Notes: generated by a model not told the origin, from the sequence alone. A DNA stretch of 64,000 bases from Anaerolineaceae bacterium (GCA_028818375.1 JAPPOB010000009.1:62001-126000), one strand, 5' to 3'. Counted from the first letter of the stretch, positions 36,218 to 45,535 are shown. Numbers and translations: made by a program.

Positions 36218-37237
36218 TCAGAATTGCATCATCGCTTTCAGACAGCCGCTGGCGGGGTCCAGCCAGGTCGGCAGGTCATGGATGAGTTCCGCCGGCGTGG
36301 CGCGATGGGTGATCCAGGGCGTCGTGTCGATGGCGCCAGTCTCTACCATGTCGATGACCTGGCGGAAATCTTCGGCAGTGCCATTGCGACTGCTCATGAC
36401 AGTCATTTCACGCCGGTGAAACTCGGGGTCGTTAAAGGTGATGTCGTCCGTCACCAGTCCCACAAAGACCAGAGTCCCGCCCATCGCCAGGGTGTCAAAG
36501 GACGCGTTCATGGCGGCCGCGCTGCCGGAGGCGTCATAGACCTGGGTCGGCATGTCGCCGTCAGTGATTTCGGCCAGTTGCTCCAGCGGCCGGTCGCGGG
36601 CGTCGACCACGTGGCTCACGCCCGGCATTTCCTGGGCGAACTCAAGGCGCGCCGGATTGACGTCCATGGCGATGATGTCCACGCCGCTGGTGGCGGCCGA
36701 GGCGATGACCGTCAGCCCGATGGGGCCGACGCCAACCACCAGCAAACAGTCATCCGGGCGGGGCGCGCCGCGCCGGATGGCGTGCGACCCGATGACCAGC
36801 GTCTCCACCAGCGCCAGCTGATCCAGCGTCAGCACAGCCGAGGGGTGAAGCTTGTCGACCGGGACGCGGATGACCTCGCGCATGCCGCCATCCGTATGCA
36901 CGCCCAGCACGCGCAGGGAGCTGCAGCAGTTCGTGCGGTCACGGCGGCAGGCGATGCAATGGCCGCAATTCAGGTAGGGCTCGACCGCGGCCCGGTCCCC
37001 GGCGCGCAGACCCGCCACGTTGGGGCCGATTTCCAGGATTTCCACGCCAAGTTCGTGCCCGAGGACGCGCGGGTAGACCAGAAAGGGCATCTCGCCCTTC
37101 CAGGCCTTAAGGTCGCTGCCGCAGACGCCCACGCGCTGCACCCGTACCAGGGCCTCGCCTGGTGGTAGCGGGCCCTCAGGTGGCGGAGTCTCCACAAGCG
37201 ACAGACGGCCCGGCTGTTCCAGCACGACAGTCTGCAT
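36218..37237 (-). CDS. Zinc-dependent medium-chain alcohol/polyol dehydrogenase
   Basis: A 339-residue MDR dehydrogenase. The catalytic zinc site is VGVCGSDL with LGHELGVEI, the structural zinc cysteines are in NCGHCIACRRDRTNCC, and the NAD-binding loop is VVGVGPIGLTVIA. GAGG lies 7 bases before the ATG at 37237, which sits 2 bases after the E1-beta stop, so it is coupled to the dehydrogenase complex genes. Candidates are sorbitol, threonine or 2,3-butanediol dehydrogenase; pairing with E1/E2 would fit a butanediol to acetoin pathway, but that is inference. Confidence 0.9.
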   Translation of the reverse strand: MQTVVLEQPGRLSLVETPPPEGPLPPGEALVRVQRVGVCGSDLKAWKGEMPFLVYPRVLGHELGVEILEIGPNVAGLRAGDRAAVEPYLNCGHCIACRRDRTNCCSSLRVLGVHTDGGMREVIRVPVDKLHPSAVLTLDQLALVETLVIGSHAIRRGAPRPDDCLLVVGVGPIGLTVIASAATSGVDIIAMDVNPARLEFAQEMPGVSHVVDARDRPLEQLAEITDGDMPTQVYDASGSAAAMNASFDTLAMGGTLVFVGLVTDDITFNDPEFHRREMTVMSSRNGTAEDFRQVIDMVETGAIDTTPWITHRATPAELIHDLPTWLDPASGCLKAMMQF

Positions 37238-37239
37238 GG

Positions 37240-38220
37240 TCAGGCCTCAAGTGAGCGCTGTACGGCTGCGACGACGTCTTCCGGCCCGGGCAGGAGATGT
37301 TCCTCCAGCGGCTGGCTGAAGGGTATGATGCCGGCGCCCAGGGTGACGCGCACGACCGGCCCTTCCAGCGACCAGATGTTGTTCTCGGTAATCTGCGAGA
37401 CGACCTCCGCGCCCCAGCCGCCGGCGCGCACCGCTTCCTCGACGGTGACCAGATGCCCGGTCTTCTCCACCGATCGGGCGATCGTCTCCATGTCCAGCGG
37501 CACCAGCGTACGCGGGTCGATGACTTCGCACTCCACGCCCTGTTCGGCCAGGGTATCCGCCGCCTTGAGCGCCACGCCCACCATGCGTTGAACGGCCACG
37601 ATGGTGACGTCGCCGCCCTCGCGCACGACGCGCGCCTCGCCCATGGGCACCAGGTGGTCGGCATGGTCGGGCACCTCGCCGCGCTCGGCATACTGACCCT
37701 TGTGTTCAAGGAAGATTACCGGGTTGTCGTCACGGACCGCGCTCTTGAGCAGGCCAAGAATATCCGCAGGCGTGCCGGGCACGCAGACCTTCAGGCCGGG
37801 CGCGTGCATGAACCATGACTCGCAGCACTGCGAATGTTGCGAACCGAAGCCGCCGGCGCTGCCCTGGGCCATACGAATGGTCAGCGGCACCTGGATCTGG
37901 CCGCCGGACATGTAACGCAGTTTGGCCGCCTGGTTGACGATCTGGTCCAGCGTGACTGCAGCAAAGTCCGCGAACATGAGCTCGATGACCGGGCGCATGC
38001 CGGTCACCGCCGCCCCCACGCCCGCACCGACAATGGCATTTTCAGAGATCGGCGTATCGCGCACGCGCCGCCCGCCGTACTTTTCGTAGAGGCCTGGCGT
38101 CACCTTGAAGACACCGCCGGCCTTGCCCACGTCCTCGCCAAAGAAAATGACGTCCTCGTCGCGCGCCATCTCCTCATCCAACGCGCGCACGACCGCATCG
38201 CGACAGGTCATGACGGCCAT
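37240..38220 (-). CDS. 2-oxoacid (pyruvate/acetoin) dehydrogenase E1 component, beta subunit
   Basis: A 326-residue transketolase-family subunit that forms the thiamine diphosphate site with E1-alpha. Motifs are VIFFGEDVGKAGGVFKVTPGL, RVRDTPISENAIVGAGVGAAVTG and PVIELMFADF. GGGGAGGGGG lies just before the ATG at 38220, and the start overlaps the E1-alpha stop (TAATG), so the two subunits are coupled. The start 96 bases upstream in the same frame is rejected because it lies inside E1-alpha. It could serve pyruvate, branched-chain 2-oxoacids or acetoin. Confidence 0.93.
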   Translation of the reverse strand: MAVMTCRDAVVRALDEEMARDEDVIFFGEDVGKAGGVFKVTPGLYEKYGGRRVRDTPISENAIVGAGVGAAVTGMRPVIELMFADFAAVTLDQIVNQAAKLRYMSGGQIQVPLTIRMAQGSAGGFGSQHSQCCESWFMHAPGLKVCVPGTPADILGLLKSAVRDDNPVIFLEHKGQYAERGEVPDHADHLVPMGEARVVREGGDVTIVAVQRMVGVALKAADTLAEQGVECEVIDPRTLVPLDMETIARSVEKTGHLVTVEEAVRAGGWGAEVVSQITENNIWSLEGPVVRVTLGAGIIPFSQPLEEHLLPGPEDVVAAVQRSLEA

Positions 38221-39227
38221 TACGCCCCCTCCCCTACTCCGGCGTCGTCGCCTGACGGCGCCCAGATATCTTCCAGTGTCTCCTCCAGCGCCGGCCAGGG
38301 CTCGTTCATCGCCCATTCGGTGACGCGCTGTACCTCGGCCCTTTGCTGCTCCCGCAGGGCCTCGAACTCCGCCGCCGTCAACTGGCCGTCGGCCTGCATG
38401 CGACCCGCCAGAATGTTGATCGGGTCGCGTTCCATCCAGCGCTCCAGCTCGCCTTCCGGCCGATAGGTCGCCGGATCGCTGCGCGAATGGCCGCGGTAGC
38501 GGTAGGTCAGCGCTTCCACCAGGGTGGGGCCGTCACCGGCGCGCGCGCGATCGGCCGCCTCAAGCAGGACCGGATACACGGCCTCGGCGTCCTGGCCGTC
38601 AACGATGACGCTAGGGATCCCGTAGGCGGCGGCGCGGTCGGCGACGTTCGGGACCGGGGCCGTGTCTTCATAGGGTGTGTATTCGCCGTAGCGATTGTTT
38701 TCGCAGAGAAACACAGCCGGCAACTTCCAGACTGCCGCCAGGTTGACCGCCTCGTGCCAGGCGCCGATGTTGGGCGTGCCGTCGCCGAAAATGGAGATCG
38801 AAATGGCGCCCGTGCCACGCATCTGCGCCGTCAGCGCCGCCCCGTTGGTCACGGGCAGGCCGGCGCCCACGACGGCAAAGGTGCCCAGCAGGCCAACGTC
38901 CAGATCTGCCAGATGCATCGAACCGCCCTTGCCTTTGGAGCAGCCCGAGACCTTGCCCATCATTTCGGCCATCATGGATTCCAGCGACATGCCCAGCGCC
39001 AGGGCGTGGCCATGCCCGCGATAGGTGCAGGTCACGGTGTCGCCGCGTGCCGCGTCGACGACTTCCGCCATGGCCACCGAGACAGCCTCCTGACCTATGC
39101 AGAGGTGCGTCGTGCCGCGAATAACGTTCTCAAGAAACAACTCCTGAATGCGCTCTTCCGTTTGGCGCACCAGCAGCATGTTGGTCAGCATCTTGTGGCG
39201 CACTGCCGCGCCCAGGCTCGTGCTCAT
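38220..39227 (-). CDS. 2-oxoacid (pyruvate/acetoin) dehydrogenase E1 component, alpha subunit
   Basis: A 335-residue thiamine-diphosphate subunit. The cofactor motif is IFGDGTPNIGAWHEAVNLAAVWKLPAVF with FLCENNRYGEY closing it (GDG to NN). THLCIGQEAVSVAM and YRYRGHSRSDPATYR (phosphorylation-loop region of PDH and AcoA types) are intact. GAGGAAGGACGAGGA precedes the ATG at 39227. The size and the separate alpha and beta genes match the heterotetrameric E1 of Gram-positive PDH, BCKDH or acetoin dehydrogenase. Confidence 0.93.
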   Translation of the reverse strand: MSTSLGAAVRHKMLTNMLLVRQTEERIQELFLENVIRGTTHLCIGQEAVSVAMAEVVDAARGDTVTCTYRGHGHALALGMSLESMMAEMMGKVSGCSKGKGGSMHLADLDVGLLGTFAVVGAGLPVTNGAALTAQMRGTGAISISIFGDGTPNIGAWHEAVNLAAVWKLPAVFLCENNRYGEYTPYEDTAPVPNVADRAAAYGIPSVIVDGQDAEAVYPVLLEAADRARAGDGPTLVEALTYRYRGHSRSDPATYRPEGELERWMERDPINILAGRMQADGQLTAAEFEALREQQRAEVQRVTEWAMNEPWPALEETLEDIWAPSGDDAGVGEGA

Positions 39228-39256
39228 TCCTCGTCCTTCCTCGTCTTCGTCTGCGT

Positions 39257-40435
39257 TCAGGCGTCGAATGCCTGCAAGTGATGGTCCAGCGCGGCGATGA
39301 AATCCGCCGCCAGCATGCCATCCACAAAGCGGTGATCGGCCGTCAGGGTCAGGCGCGCCGTCGTGCGAACATGCAGGCCGCCATCAATGACCAACGGTCG
39401 TTCCCGCAACGCCCCGACCGCCAGGATGCCGATCTGCGGCGGATTGATGATGGCGGTGAATTCGTCGACCTGTTGCACGACTCCGAGATTGCTGAGCGTG
39501 AAACTGCCGCCCTGCATCTCTTCCGTCTTCAGGCGTCCTGCGCGCGCCCGTGCCACCAGGTCGCGGGACCGTTCTCCCAGCCCCTCAAGATTCTCGCTAT
39601 CGGCGTCGCGCAGCACCGGCGTCAGCAGGCCGTCGGGCAGCGCGACCGCCTGCGCCAGATCGATTGACCTGTGACGCCAGAGCGTACCGTCCTCGAATGT
39701 GGCGTTGAACGCCGGCGCCTCCTTCAGCGCCTGCACGGTCAACCACAGCAAGAGGGCGTTGACGCCCACGCCTGCCGGCAGCGCGCCCAGGGCCGCGCTG
39801 AAGTCCAGTTCGGCGCGCACAAAGAATTGCGGCATCTCCTGCATGCCCTGCGTCAGGCGCCGGGCGATAATCTGCCGCATGGTCGAGAGCGCGACGGCCT
39901 CCCGCCTGGCCCCGGTCTCCTGCGCCGGTTCCCTGGTGGCAATGCGGGCTTCAAGCAACTCGCGCGTGATTCGCCCGCCAGGGGCGCCGGCAGCCAGTTC
40001 CTCCAGATCCAGGTCATGTTCGCGCGCCAGGCGACGCAGCGCCGGCGGTACGCGCACCCTGCCCGGAGCAGACCTCTCGGGGGCGGCCGCACCGGTCGCA
40101 CCCGCCGGCGTTGACGCTGAGGGCATTGCCCCGGTTGCCCCTGGCGGCGCTGCTGCTTCAGGCTCCGCCGCTTCGCTCCGAATACGGGCCAGCACGCTGC
40201 CCACCGGCACCGTCGTCCCGGCCGCCACCAGTTGCTCTTCCAGCACGCCGTCTGCCAGGGCCTCCAGTTCGACGGTGGTCTTGTCACCCTCAATTTCCGC
40301 CAGGGGCTCGCCCTTGCGCACGGCATCGCCCGGCGCTTTCAGCCAGGCGAGCAATTGCCCTTCTTCCATACCGAAGCCCAGGTTGGGCAAAACGACGTCA
40401 ACCAGCACGATTTTCTGTCCGTCCCCCGCCTGCAT
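39257..40435 (-). CDS. Dihydrolipoamide acyltransferase E2 component
   Basis: A 392-residue E2. The N-terminal lipoyl domain carries the modified lysine in EGDKTTVE (about residue 52). An Ala/Pro linker (residues about 90-118), a peripheral-subunit-binding domain (VPPALRRLAREHDLDLEEL) and the catalytic acyltransferase domain follow, ending in LTADHRFVDGMLAADF with the active-site His and Asp. It is first of the E2, E1-alpha, E1-beta, alcohol dehydrogenase set. No dihydrolipoamide dehydrogenase (E3) gene is in the window; E3 is commonly shared from another locus. Confidence 0.93.
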   Translation of the reverse strand: MQAGDGQKIVLVDVVLPNLGFGMEEGQLLAWLKAPGDAVRKGEPLAEIEGDKTTVELEALADGVLEEQLVAAGTTVPVGSVLARIRSEAAEPEAAAPPGATGAMPSASTPAGATGAAAPERSAPGRVRVPPALRRLAREHDLDLEELAAGAPGGRITRELLEARIATREPAQETGARREAVALSTMRQIIARRLTQGMQEMPQFFVRAELDFSAALGALPAGVGVNALLLWLTVQALKEAPAFNATFEDGTLWRHRSIDLAQAVALPDGLLTPVLRDADSENLEGLGERSRDLVARARAGRLKTEEMQGGSFTLSNLGVVQQVDEFTAIINPPQIGILAVGALRERPLVIDGGLHVRTTARLTLTADHRFVDGMLAADFIAALDHHLQAFDA

Positions 40436-40477
40436 ACGCTCAGGTCAGTCTACCAGTGTCGGCGGCAACGACAAACG

Positions 40478-40660
40478 CTACTCCTGGTCAAGACCAAAGT
40501 GGTCCGCGTCCCCGGGCATGCCCTCTTCCCCGTCTTCATCCGCCAGCCTGCGACTGCGCAACCAGCTGTAAGCCATAATGAGGGCGAATACCACCGTGAT
40601 GCCCAGGAAAATCACTTCGTCCCAGACACCCAGCGCTCCATGAGCGAGAAAAACCCGCAT
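40478..40660 (-). CDS. Small single-pass membrane protein
   Basis: A 60-residue protein with one membrane helix (about residues 14-31, EVIFLGITVVFALIMAYSW), then a positive LRSRR stop-transfer and an acidic tail (ADEDGEEGMPGDAD). GGAG lies upstream of the ATG at 40660. It begins only 21 bases after the 3' end of tRNA-Arg and ends 42 bases before the E2 gene on the same strand. The function is unknown; the size and layout resemble small heme-exporter or cbb3-assembly type membrane peptides, but no motif supports that. Confidence 0.65.
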   Translation of the reverse strand: MRVFLAHGALGVWDEVIFLGITVVFALIMAYSWLRSRRLADEDGEEGMPGDADHFGLDQE

Positions 40661-40680
40661 GTCCCGGGCTCCGTTTGCTG

Positions 40681-40752
40681 TACCCCTGACAGGACTCGAA
40701 CCTGTGCACAAGGTTTAGGAAACCTCTGCTCTGTCCTCTGAGCTACAGGGGC
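40681..40752 (-). tRNA. tRNA-Arg (anticodon CCU)
   Basis: A 72-base cloverleaf folds by hand on the minus strand. The acceptor stem GCCCCTG pairs with CAGGGGT (terminal G-U). The D stem is GCTC/GAGC. The anticodon stem GAGGT/ACCTT encloses the loop TTCCTAA with anticodon CCU, which reads the arginine codon AGG. The variable loop is GTGC. The T arm is ACAGG, TTCGAGT, CCTGT. No CCA is encoded. A good promoter lies at 40767-40795. Confidence 0.95.
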
Positions 40753-40766
40753 TTCGGCGCCGCCGC

Positions 40767-40795
40767 AGTATAGCAGAGGCAGATTCCCCACTCAA
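40767..40795 (-). promoter_or_regulatory. Promoter of tRNA-Arg (TTGAGT-17-TATACT)
   Basis: On the minus strand TTGAGT (40795-40790) and TATACT (40772-40767) are 17 bases apart. The -10 element ends 15 bases before the tRNA 5' end, which places initiation about 8 bases upstream of the mature tRNA. The -10 context is GCTATACTG, shared with two other units. The -35 element overlaps the end of the WD40 gene. Confidence 0.6.
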
Positions 40796-41706
40796 TGCGC
40801 AGCCCGTCTCCACAGGCGCAGTCGATTGTCGCCACCGCCGCTCGCCAGCCAGCGTCCGTCCGGGCTGAAGGCCAGCGTCAGCACCGGCCGTTCATGCGCC
40901 GCAAGAACGCCGACCCGGGCCCCATCCTCCACGCGCCACAGGCCTATCTGACAGTCCCTGCCGCCTGTTGCAAGGGTACGACCGTTCGGTGCGAAAGCCA
41001 CGCAGTCCAGGCCGCCGTGCTCGCATACCAACGATTGAAGTGGCAGGCCGCCGCGACAGGGTCTGAGACGCAGTTCACCGTCGCGACTGGCGGACAGCAG
41101 GAGACGGTCATCGCCGGGCATGGGCGTCAAGGTCCGCAGCCAGTCCTCGTGCGTTTCCTCGCGCAGCAGACGACCGGCGGCCCTGTCGTGCACACAGACT
41201 CGCCCGTCCCGACCGCCGCTGACCAGCAGGCGGCCGTCTTCGCAGAAGCACAGGGCGCGGACCTCGTCGTCATGGCTCCCAATCGAAAGCAGTTCGGCCC
41301 CGCTACGAACGTCGTGTACGCGCAGCGAAGCATCAGCGCCGGCGGAGGCCAGCAGCGCGCCGTCCGGCGTGAAGGCCACGCGTTCCACGGAACCAGCATG
41401 GCCGCCCAACTGACGCATGGCGGCGCCGCGCGTCAGGTCCCAGAGTCGAATGCTGCGGTCGGCGCCGGCCGAGGCCAGCATTGCGCCATCGGGGGAGACG
41501 GCGATTCCCTTGACCGGCCCCTCATGACCTTCCAACACCGCGCGCAAATGCAGTTCACTGCCTCGGATGGCGTACAGGGCGATCCCGGTGGCCCCGGCCA
41601 GGGCCAGCGCCCGTCCGTTTGGCGCCCAGGCGAGTTCGCTGATCCAGCCGCGAGAGGCCTCTGCCAGCAAGGTCCAGGCGTCGCTGGAAGAACCTTCGTC
41701 AATCAC
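40792..41706 (-). CDS. WD40-repeat beta-propeller protein
   Basis: A 304-residue protein made of about seven WD40-type repeats, for example GPVKGIAVSPDGAMLASAGA then SIRLWDL, and RPVLTLAFSPDGRWLASGGG then RLRLWRR. There is no signal peptide, kinase, protease or other fused domain. The start is a GTG at 41706; the nearby ATG is in another frame and stops at once. It is divergent from the glycosyltransferase gene. Such propellers are scaffolds; the partner is unknown. Confidence 0.88.
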   Translation of the reverse strand: MIDEGSSSDAWTLLAEASRGWISELAWAPNGRALALAGATGIALYAIRGSELHLRAVLEGHEGPVKGIAVSPDGAMLASAGADRSIRLWDLTRGAAMRQLGGHAGSVERVAFTPDGALLASAGADASLRVHDVRSGAELLSIGSHDDEVRALCFCEDGRLLVSGGRDGRVCVHDRAAGRLLREETHEDWLRTLTPMPGDDRLLLSASRDGELRLRPCRGGLPLQSLVCEHGGLDCVAFAPNGRTLATGGRDCQIGLWRVEDGARVGVLAAHERPVLTLAFSPDGRWLASGGGDNRLRLWRRAAH

Positions 41707-41737
41707 AAAGAATCATGCCTCCCGCCCGTAGCAGGAC

Positions 41738-41743
41738 TATAAT
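41738..41743 (+). promoter_or_regulatory. Consensus TATAAT -10 element upstream of the polysaccharide locus
   Basis: A perfect TATAAT lies 39 bases before the ATG at 41782, in the short gap between the divergent WD40 and glycosyltransferase genes. No good -35 hexamer is seen at 16-18 bases. Confidence 0.4.
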
Positions 41744-41781
41744 GGACGATCACAGACCCGCACAGGGATGCGGCAAACGCC

Positions 41782-42909
41782 ATGCCTCACGTCGGCATCA
41801 ACGCCCACTTGCTGTCCGGCCAAAGCGGCTTTCGCAGCGCCGGGATACACGGCTATCTATGGCAAACCCTGTCGCACCTGGCCGCCGAGGCGCCGCCGGA
41901 CTGGCGATTCACCGTCATGTGCGGGCGGGACAGCGCCGCCGACGTTCCCGGCCTGCAATTGCGGCGCTCGGGGCTTGACACGCAGAACCCGCTGCGCCGC
42001 ATTCTCTGGGAGCAACTGGCCCAGCCCTTTCAATGCGGAACCTTCGACCTGCTGCACGCGACGGCCTTTGTGGCCCCCCTGTTGCAAACCAGGCCCCTGG
42101 TGGTGACCGTATACGACCTCAGTTTTCTGCGTTTTCCGCAACTGTTGCCAACAGCGCGGCGACGATACCTGCAACTCCTGAGCCGTCACACTTGCCAAAG
42201 GGCGCGCCGGGTCATTGCCATATCGCAAAGTACGGCGACTGACCTTGGCGATTTACTTGACATCCCGTCGGGACGAATCGACATCGCCCTGCCCGGCGTG
42301 GACAGGGAACGCTTTCGCCCCTTGCCCCGGGCGGAAGTCGAAACCTTTCGGCAGCGGATGGGCCTGCCGGAACGATTCTGGCTCTTCATCGGGACGCTTG
42401 AACCGCGCAAGAACCTGGTGACCCTGCTGGAGGCCTACGCCCGTCTTTCTTCACGATTGCCGCTCGTCATCGCCGGCGCACGGGGCTGGGACTACGCAGA
42501 GATTTACGCAAACGTTGAGCGACGTGGACTGAAGAATGAAGTCCACTTTCCCGGGTTTCTTCCGGCAGACGAACTCCCTCTCTGGTATAATTGCGCGGAA
42601 GTGTTCGTCTATCCCTCCCTGTATGAGGGCTTCGGTATGCCGGTGCTTGAGGCCATGGCCTGTGGCACACCGGTCATCGTCGCGGACGCATCATCGTTGC
42701 CAGAAGTCGCCGGAGTGGACGGCACCTGCCTGCCGCCCATGGAAGTCGATGCCTGGGCGGACACCCTGCAACACAGTCTGCTCAATGCCGGCTGGCGCGA
42801 TCAGGAACGTCGTCGCGGCCTGCAGCGGGCCCGACGCTTCAACTGGCGCGCCACAGCCGGGCGCACGATCAGGAGCTATGCATGGGCCCTAAATCAGGCG
42901 AAGCTCTGA
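41782..42909 (+). CDS. Glycosyltransferase family 4 (GT-B fold)
   Basis: A 375-residue cytoplasmic retaining glycosyltransferase of the mannosyltransferase/WbdA-like type. The donor-binding C-terminal half has FIGTLEPRKNLVTLLEAY, VHFPGFLPADELPLWY and the EX7E motif in YEGFGMPVLEAMACGTPVIV. It is the first gene of the plus-strand surface polysaccharide unit, and the sugar transferase gene starts within its last 28 bases. Sugar donor and acceptor cannot be read from sequence. Confidence 0.92.
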   Translation: MPHVGINAHLLSGQSGFRSAGIHGYLWQTLSHLAAEAPPDWRFTVMCGRDSAADVPGLQLRRSGLDTQNPLRRILWEQLAQPFQCGTFDLLHATAFVAPLLQTRPLVVTVYDLSFLRFPQLLPTARRRYLQLLSRHTCQRARRVIAISQSTATDLGDLLDIPSGRIDIALPGVDRERFRPLPRAEVETFRQRMGLPERFWLFIGTLEPRKNLVTLLEAYARLSSRLPLVIAGARGWDYAEIYANVERRGLKNEVHFPGFLPADELPLWYNCAEVFVYPSLYEGFGMPVLEAMACGTPVIVADASSLPEVAGVDGTCLPPMEVDAWADTLQHSLLNAGWRDQERRRGLQRARRFNWRATAGRTIRSYAWALNQAKL

Positions 42910-44411
42910 GAGAGGCGCCACAGCGCCGCAGGACACAACGCGAAAGTCCCGCGTCGGCTGCGGAACGTTTTCCGCCGCCCCGCCCGCGGCGCTCGCCCAT
43001 GCCAGCCTGGACCTTACCAATCGCCGACTTCATGCTGGCCCTGCTGGCCTTCATGCTGGGTTACATTGCCCGCTACCACTTCACCCTGTTTCGCGCCGTA
43101 ATGGAGACGAATCAGGCGCCCTTCGACCCCTATATCCCCTTCGCCTTCTTCTACGCCTTCATGCTTTACTTCGCCCACCACAGCAACGGCCTTTACCGGC
43201 AGATGCGGGGCCGCTCCCTTATTGAGGAACTGACGGTCAGCGCCAACGGCATCGCCACGGCGACGGTCACCCTGCTGGCCCTCTTTTTCGTGATTCAGTC
43301 GGTCGTCTCCAGCCGCCTCATGCTGGTCTATGTCGCAGTGATCACCCTGTTGCTGATGGGGTTCGTCCGCATCGCCCTGCGTCTGTTGCTCGCCATGCTG
43401 CGCGCCCGTGGCATCGGCGTGCAACGTGTGCTCATCGTTGGCTGGGGCGAAAGCGGCGGGGCCATTATGCGGGCGATGGTGGCGCGCAAGGACTTCGGCT
43501 ACGAGCCCGTCGGTTACGTCGACGACAACCCGCGCATCGGCCACGTCGACCTGGGCCGCATCCGGGGCCTGGGCACACTTGAAAACCTGGACGAGACCAT
43601 TCGCGAGCACCAGATCGACCTCGTCATCATCACCCTGCCCTGGTCGGACCACGACAAGATCCTCTCCATTACGCAGACGGCGCGGGAAAGCGGCGCGGAC
43701 GTGCGCGCCGTTCCCGACGTCTTCCAGCTCAATACGCGTCAGATGCAGGTCGAGAACCTGGACGGCATTCCCCTGCTGGGTTTCGGCCGCATGGAACAGC
43801 GCTTCCGCGGCACCGACCGCGTCATCAAGCGCGCCATCGATTTGGGCCTCGTGCTGGTGACGGCCCCGCTGTGGGCGCCGCTGGTCTCGCTGGCGGCGCT
43901 GGCCATCCGTCTTGAGAGTCGCGGGCCGGTGACCTATCCGCAGCGGCGCGTTGGCGAGGGCGGTCGCGAATTCAGCATGTACAAGCTTCGCAGCATGGTG
44001 CCGGACGCGCACCTCATGCGGGAGGAACTTGTTCAGGCTTCCGGCGAGGACCCGCGCCACCCAAAGATTCGCAACGACCCGCGCATCACGCGCGTCGGCG
44101 CACTCATCCGTTCCATCAGCATCGACGAACTGCCGCAGTTCATCAACGTGCTGAAAGGCGAAATGAGCCTGGTGGGCCCTCGCCCGCCCACGCCGGACGA
44201 GGTGGCGCTCTACGCGCCCTGGCATCTGCAACGGCTGCAGACCATCCCGGGCTGCACCGGGCTGTGGCAGATCAGCGGACGCAGCAACATCCCCTTTGAC
44301 GAGATGTGCCTGCTGGATATTTACTACATCGAAAACTGGTCCGTGCGCCTGGATTTGCAGATCATCGCCATGACCCTGCCGCACCTGCTGCTGCGTCGCG
44401 GGGCGTGGTGA
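42882..44411 (+). CDS. Polyprenyl-phosphate sugar-1-phosphate transferase (WcaJ/CpsE family)
   Basis: A 509-residue initiating transferase that loads the first sugar onto undecaprenyl phosphate at the inner membrane. AGGAG six bases before the ATG at 42882 supports a start inside the previous gene and gives a basic N-terminal extension of about 40 residues. Four membrane helices (about 45-170), a CoA-binding-like Rossmann domain ([24 protein letters not shown]) and the catalytic bacterial-sugar-transferase domain follow, with [32 protein letters not shown] and [12 protein letters not shown]. The sugar is often glucose or galactose. Its tail is duplicated as a relic at 45600-45704. Confidence 0.92.
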   Translation: MGPKSGEALREAPQRRRTQRESPASAAERFPPPRPRRSPMPAWTLPIADFMLALLAFMLGYIARYHFTLFRAVMETNQAPFDPYIPFAFFYAFMLYFAHHSNGLYRQMRGRSLIEELTVSANGIATATVTLLALFFVIQSVVSSRLMLVYVAVITLLLMGFVRIALRLLLAMLRARGIGVQRVLIVGWGESGGAIMRAMVARKDFGYEPVGYVDDNPRIGHVDLGRIRGLGTLENLDETIREHQIDLVIITLPWSDHDKILSITQTARESGADVRAVPDVFQLNTRQMQVENLDGIPLLGFGRMEQRFRGTDRVIKRAIDLGLVLVTAPLWAPLVSLAALAIRLESRGPVTYPQRRVGEGGREFSMYKLRSMVPDAHLMREELVQASGEDPRHPKIRNDPRITRVGALIRSISIDELPQFINVLKGEMSLVGPRPPTPDEVALYAPWHLQRLQTIPGCTGLWQISGRSNIPFDEMCLLDIYYIENWSVRLDLQIIAMTLPHLLLRRGAW

Positions 44412-45535
44412 GCGAACAACAAACGATCTGGCTGGCGGAGTCTCTCTCGCGCGCCCTGATCTTCCTTGTGGGCGCCGGGCTCGTGCTGGGGCCATCGCTT
44501 CCGCCGTGCGCACCTTCGTCGTGCCGCGCGCGCAAAACAGCCTGCTGACACGCTTCGTCTTTCTCACGTCAGGGCGCGTGTTCAACCTCTACCTGACCTT
44601 CCGTCGAAACCGCCATTGGCGTGAACGTGACCGCGTACTGACCTTCTTTGCGCCCGTGACCCTGCTCGTCCTGCCCCTGGTCCGGGTTGTCTGCATCACG
44701 CTCGGCTACGCGCTAATCTTCCGCGCGCTGGGGGTTGGCGACCTGGATACTGCCCTGACCATATGCGGTTAGTCCCTGTGACTCTGGGCACGACACCCTT
44801 CATCAACATCGGCATCACCCTGGTCCAGTTTACGGAGGCCGCGCTCGGCCTCGGCCTGGTCGCGTTGCTGATGGCCTACCTGCCCACCATGTACGGCGCC
44901 TTTTCGCGGCGCGAGGCGCGCGTCGGGATGCTGGCCGTCCGGGCGGGCACGCGGCCACTGCCATCGAGTTTCTGCTCCGCCTGCATCGCATTGGCGGTCT
45001 CGACAATCTGCACGAGACCTGGCAGGAGTGGGAAGTCTGGTTCACCGAACTGGAAGAGAGCCACACGTCGCTGGCGCCGCTCATATTTTTCCGTTCGCCC
45101 GTGCCGGAACAGTCCTGGGTGACCGCCGCCGGCACGATTATGGATGCCGGCGCCCTGATGACGGCCGCCGTCGACCTGCCGCCTGACCCGGCCGCCCAGC
45201 TTTGCCTGCGCGCCGGTTACACCGCTCTGCGCCGCATCGCCGATTTCTTTTATTACGACTACGATCGCGACCCGCTCTGGCCGGACGTGCCGATATGCAT
45301 CATGCGCGAAGAGTTTGACAGCGCCTGTGAAGCCCTGGAAGCAGCTGGCCTGCCCCTGCGCCAGGACCGTGAAGCCGCGTGGGCCGCTTTCGCCGGCTGG
45401 CGCGTCAATTACGATGAAGTGCTGCTGTTCCTCGCGGACATCACGGAGGCGCCATGGGCGCCCTGGTCTTCCGATCGTGGGCGAACGGACCGTAGCGAGC
45501 GCCGCATTCGCCTGCTCCGGCGACGGCGACGGTAG
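44408..45535 (+). pseudogene. Conserved multi-helix membrane protein broken by three frameshifts
   Basis: A protein reads through only if the frame is changed three times. The GTG at 44408 overlaps the sugar transferase stop (GTGA) and gives LSRALIFLVGAGLVLG. After about 44490 the next frame gives AIASAVRTFVVPRAQNSLLTR and continues to DLDTALTICG with a stop at 44770. A third frame from about 44765 gives TLGTTPFINIGITLVQFTEA through GAFSRREARVGMLAV. From about 44953 the fourth segment gives FLLRLHRIGGLDNLHETWQE to YAPWSSDR-like PWAPWSSDRGRTD. The joined product resembles a family of actinobacterial and chloroflexal membrane proteins of unknown function, about 370 residues, that I recall only as hypothetical. 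Three indels make a pseudogene likelier than sequencing error. Confidence 0.72.

Noticed and set aside
40681..40752. tRNA-Arg as an integration site for the polysaccharide island
   Set aside because: Integrases normally use the tRNA 3' end, which here faces the dehydrogenase operon, not the island. No integrase gene or repeated 3' end of the tRNA was seen.
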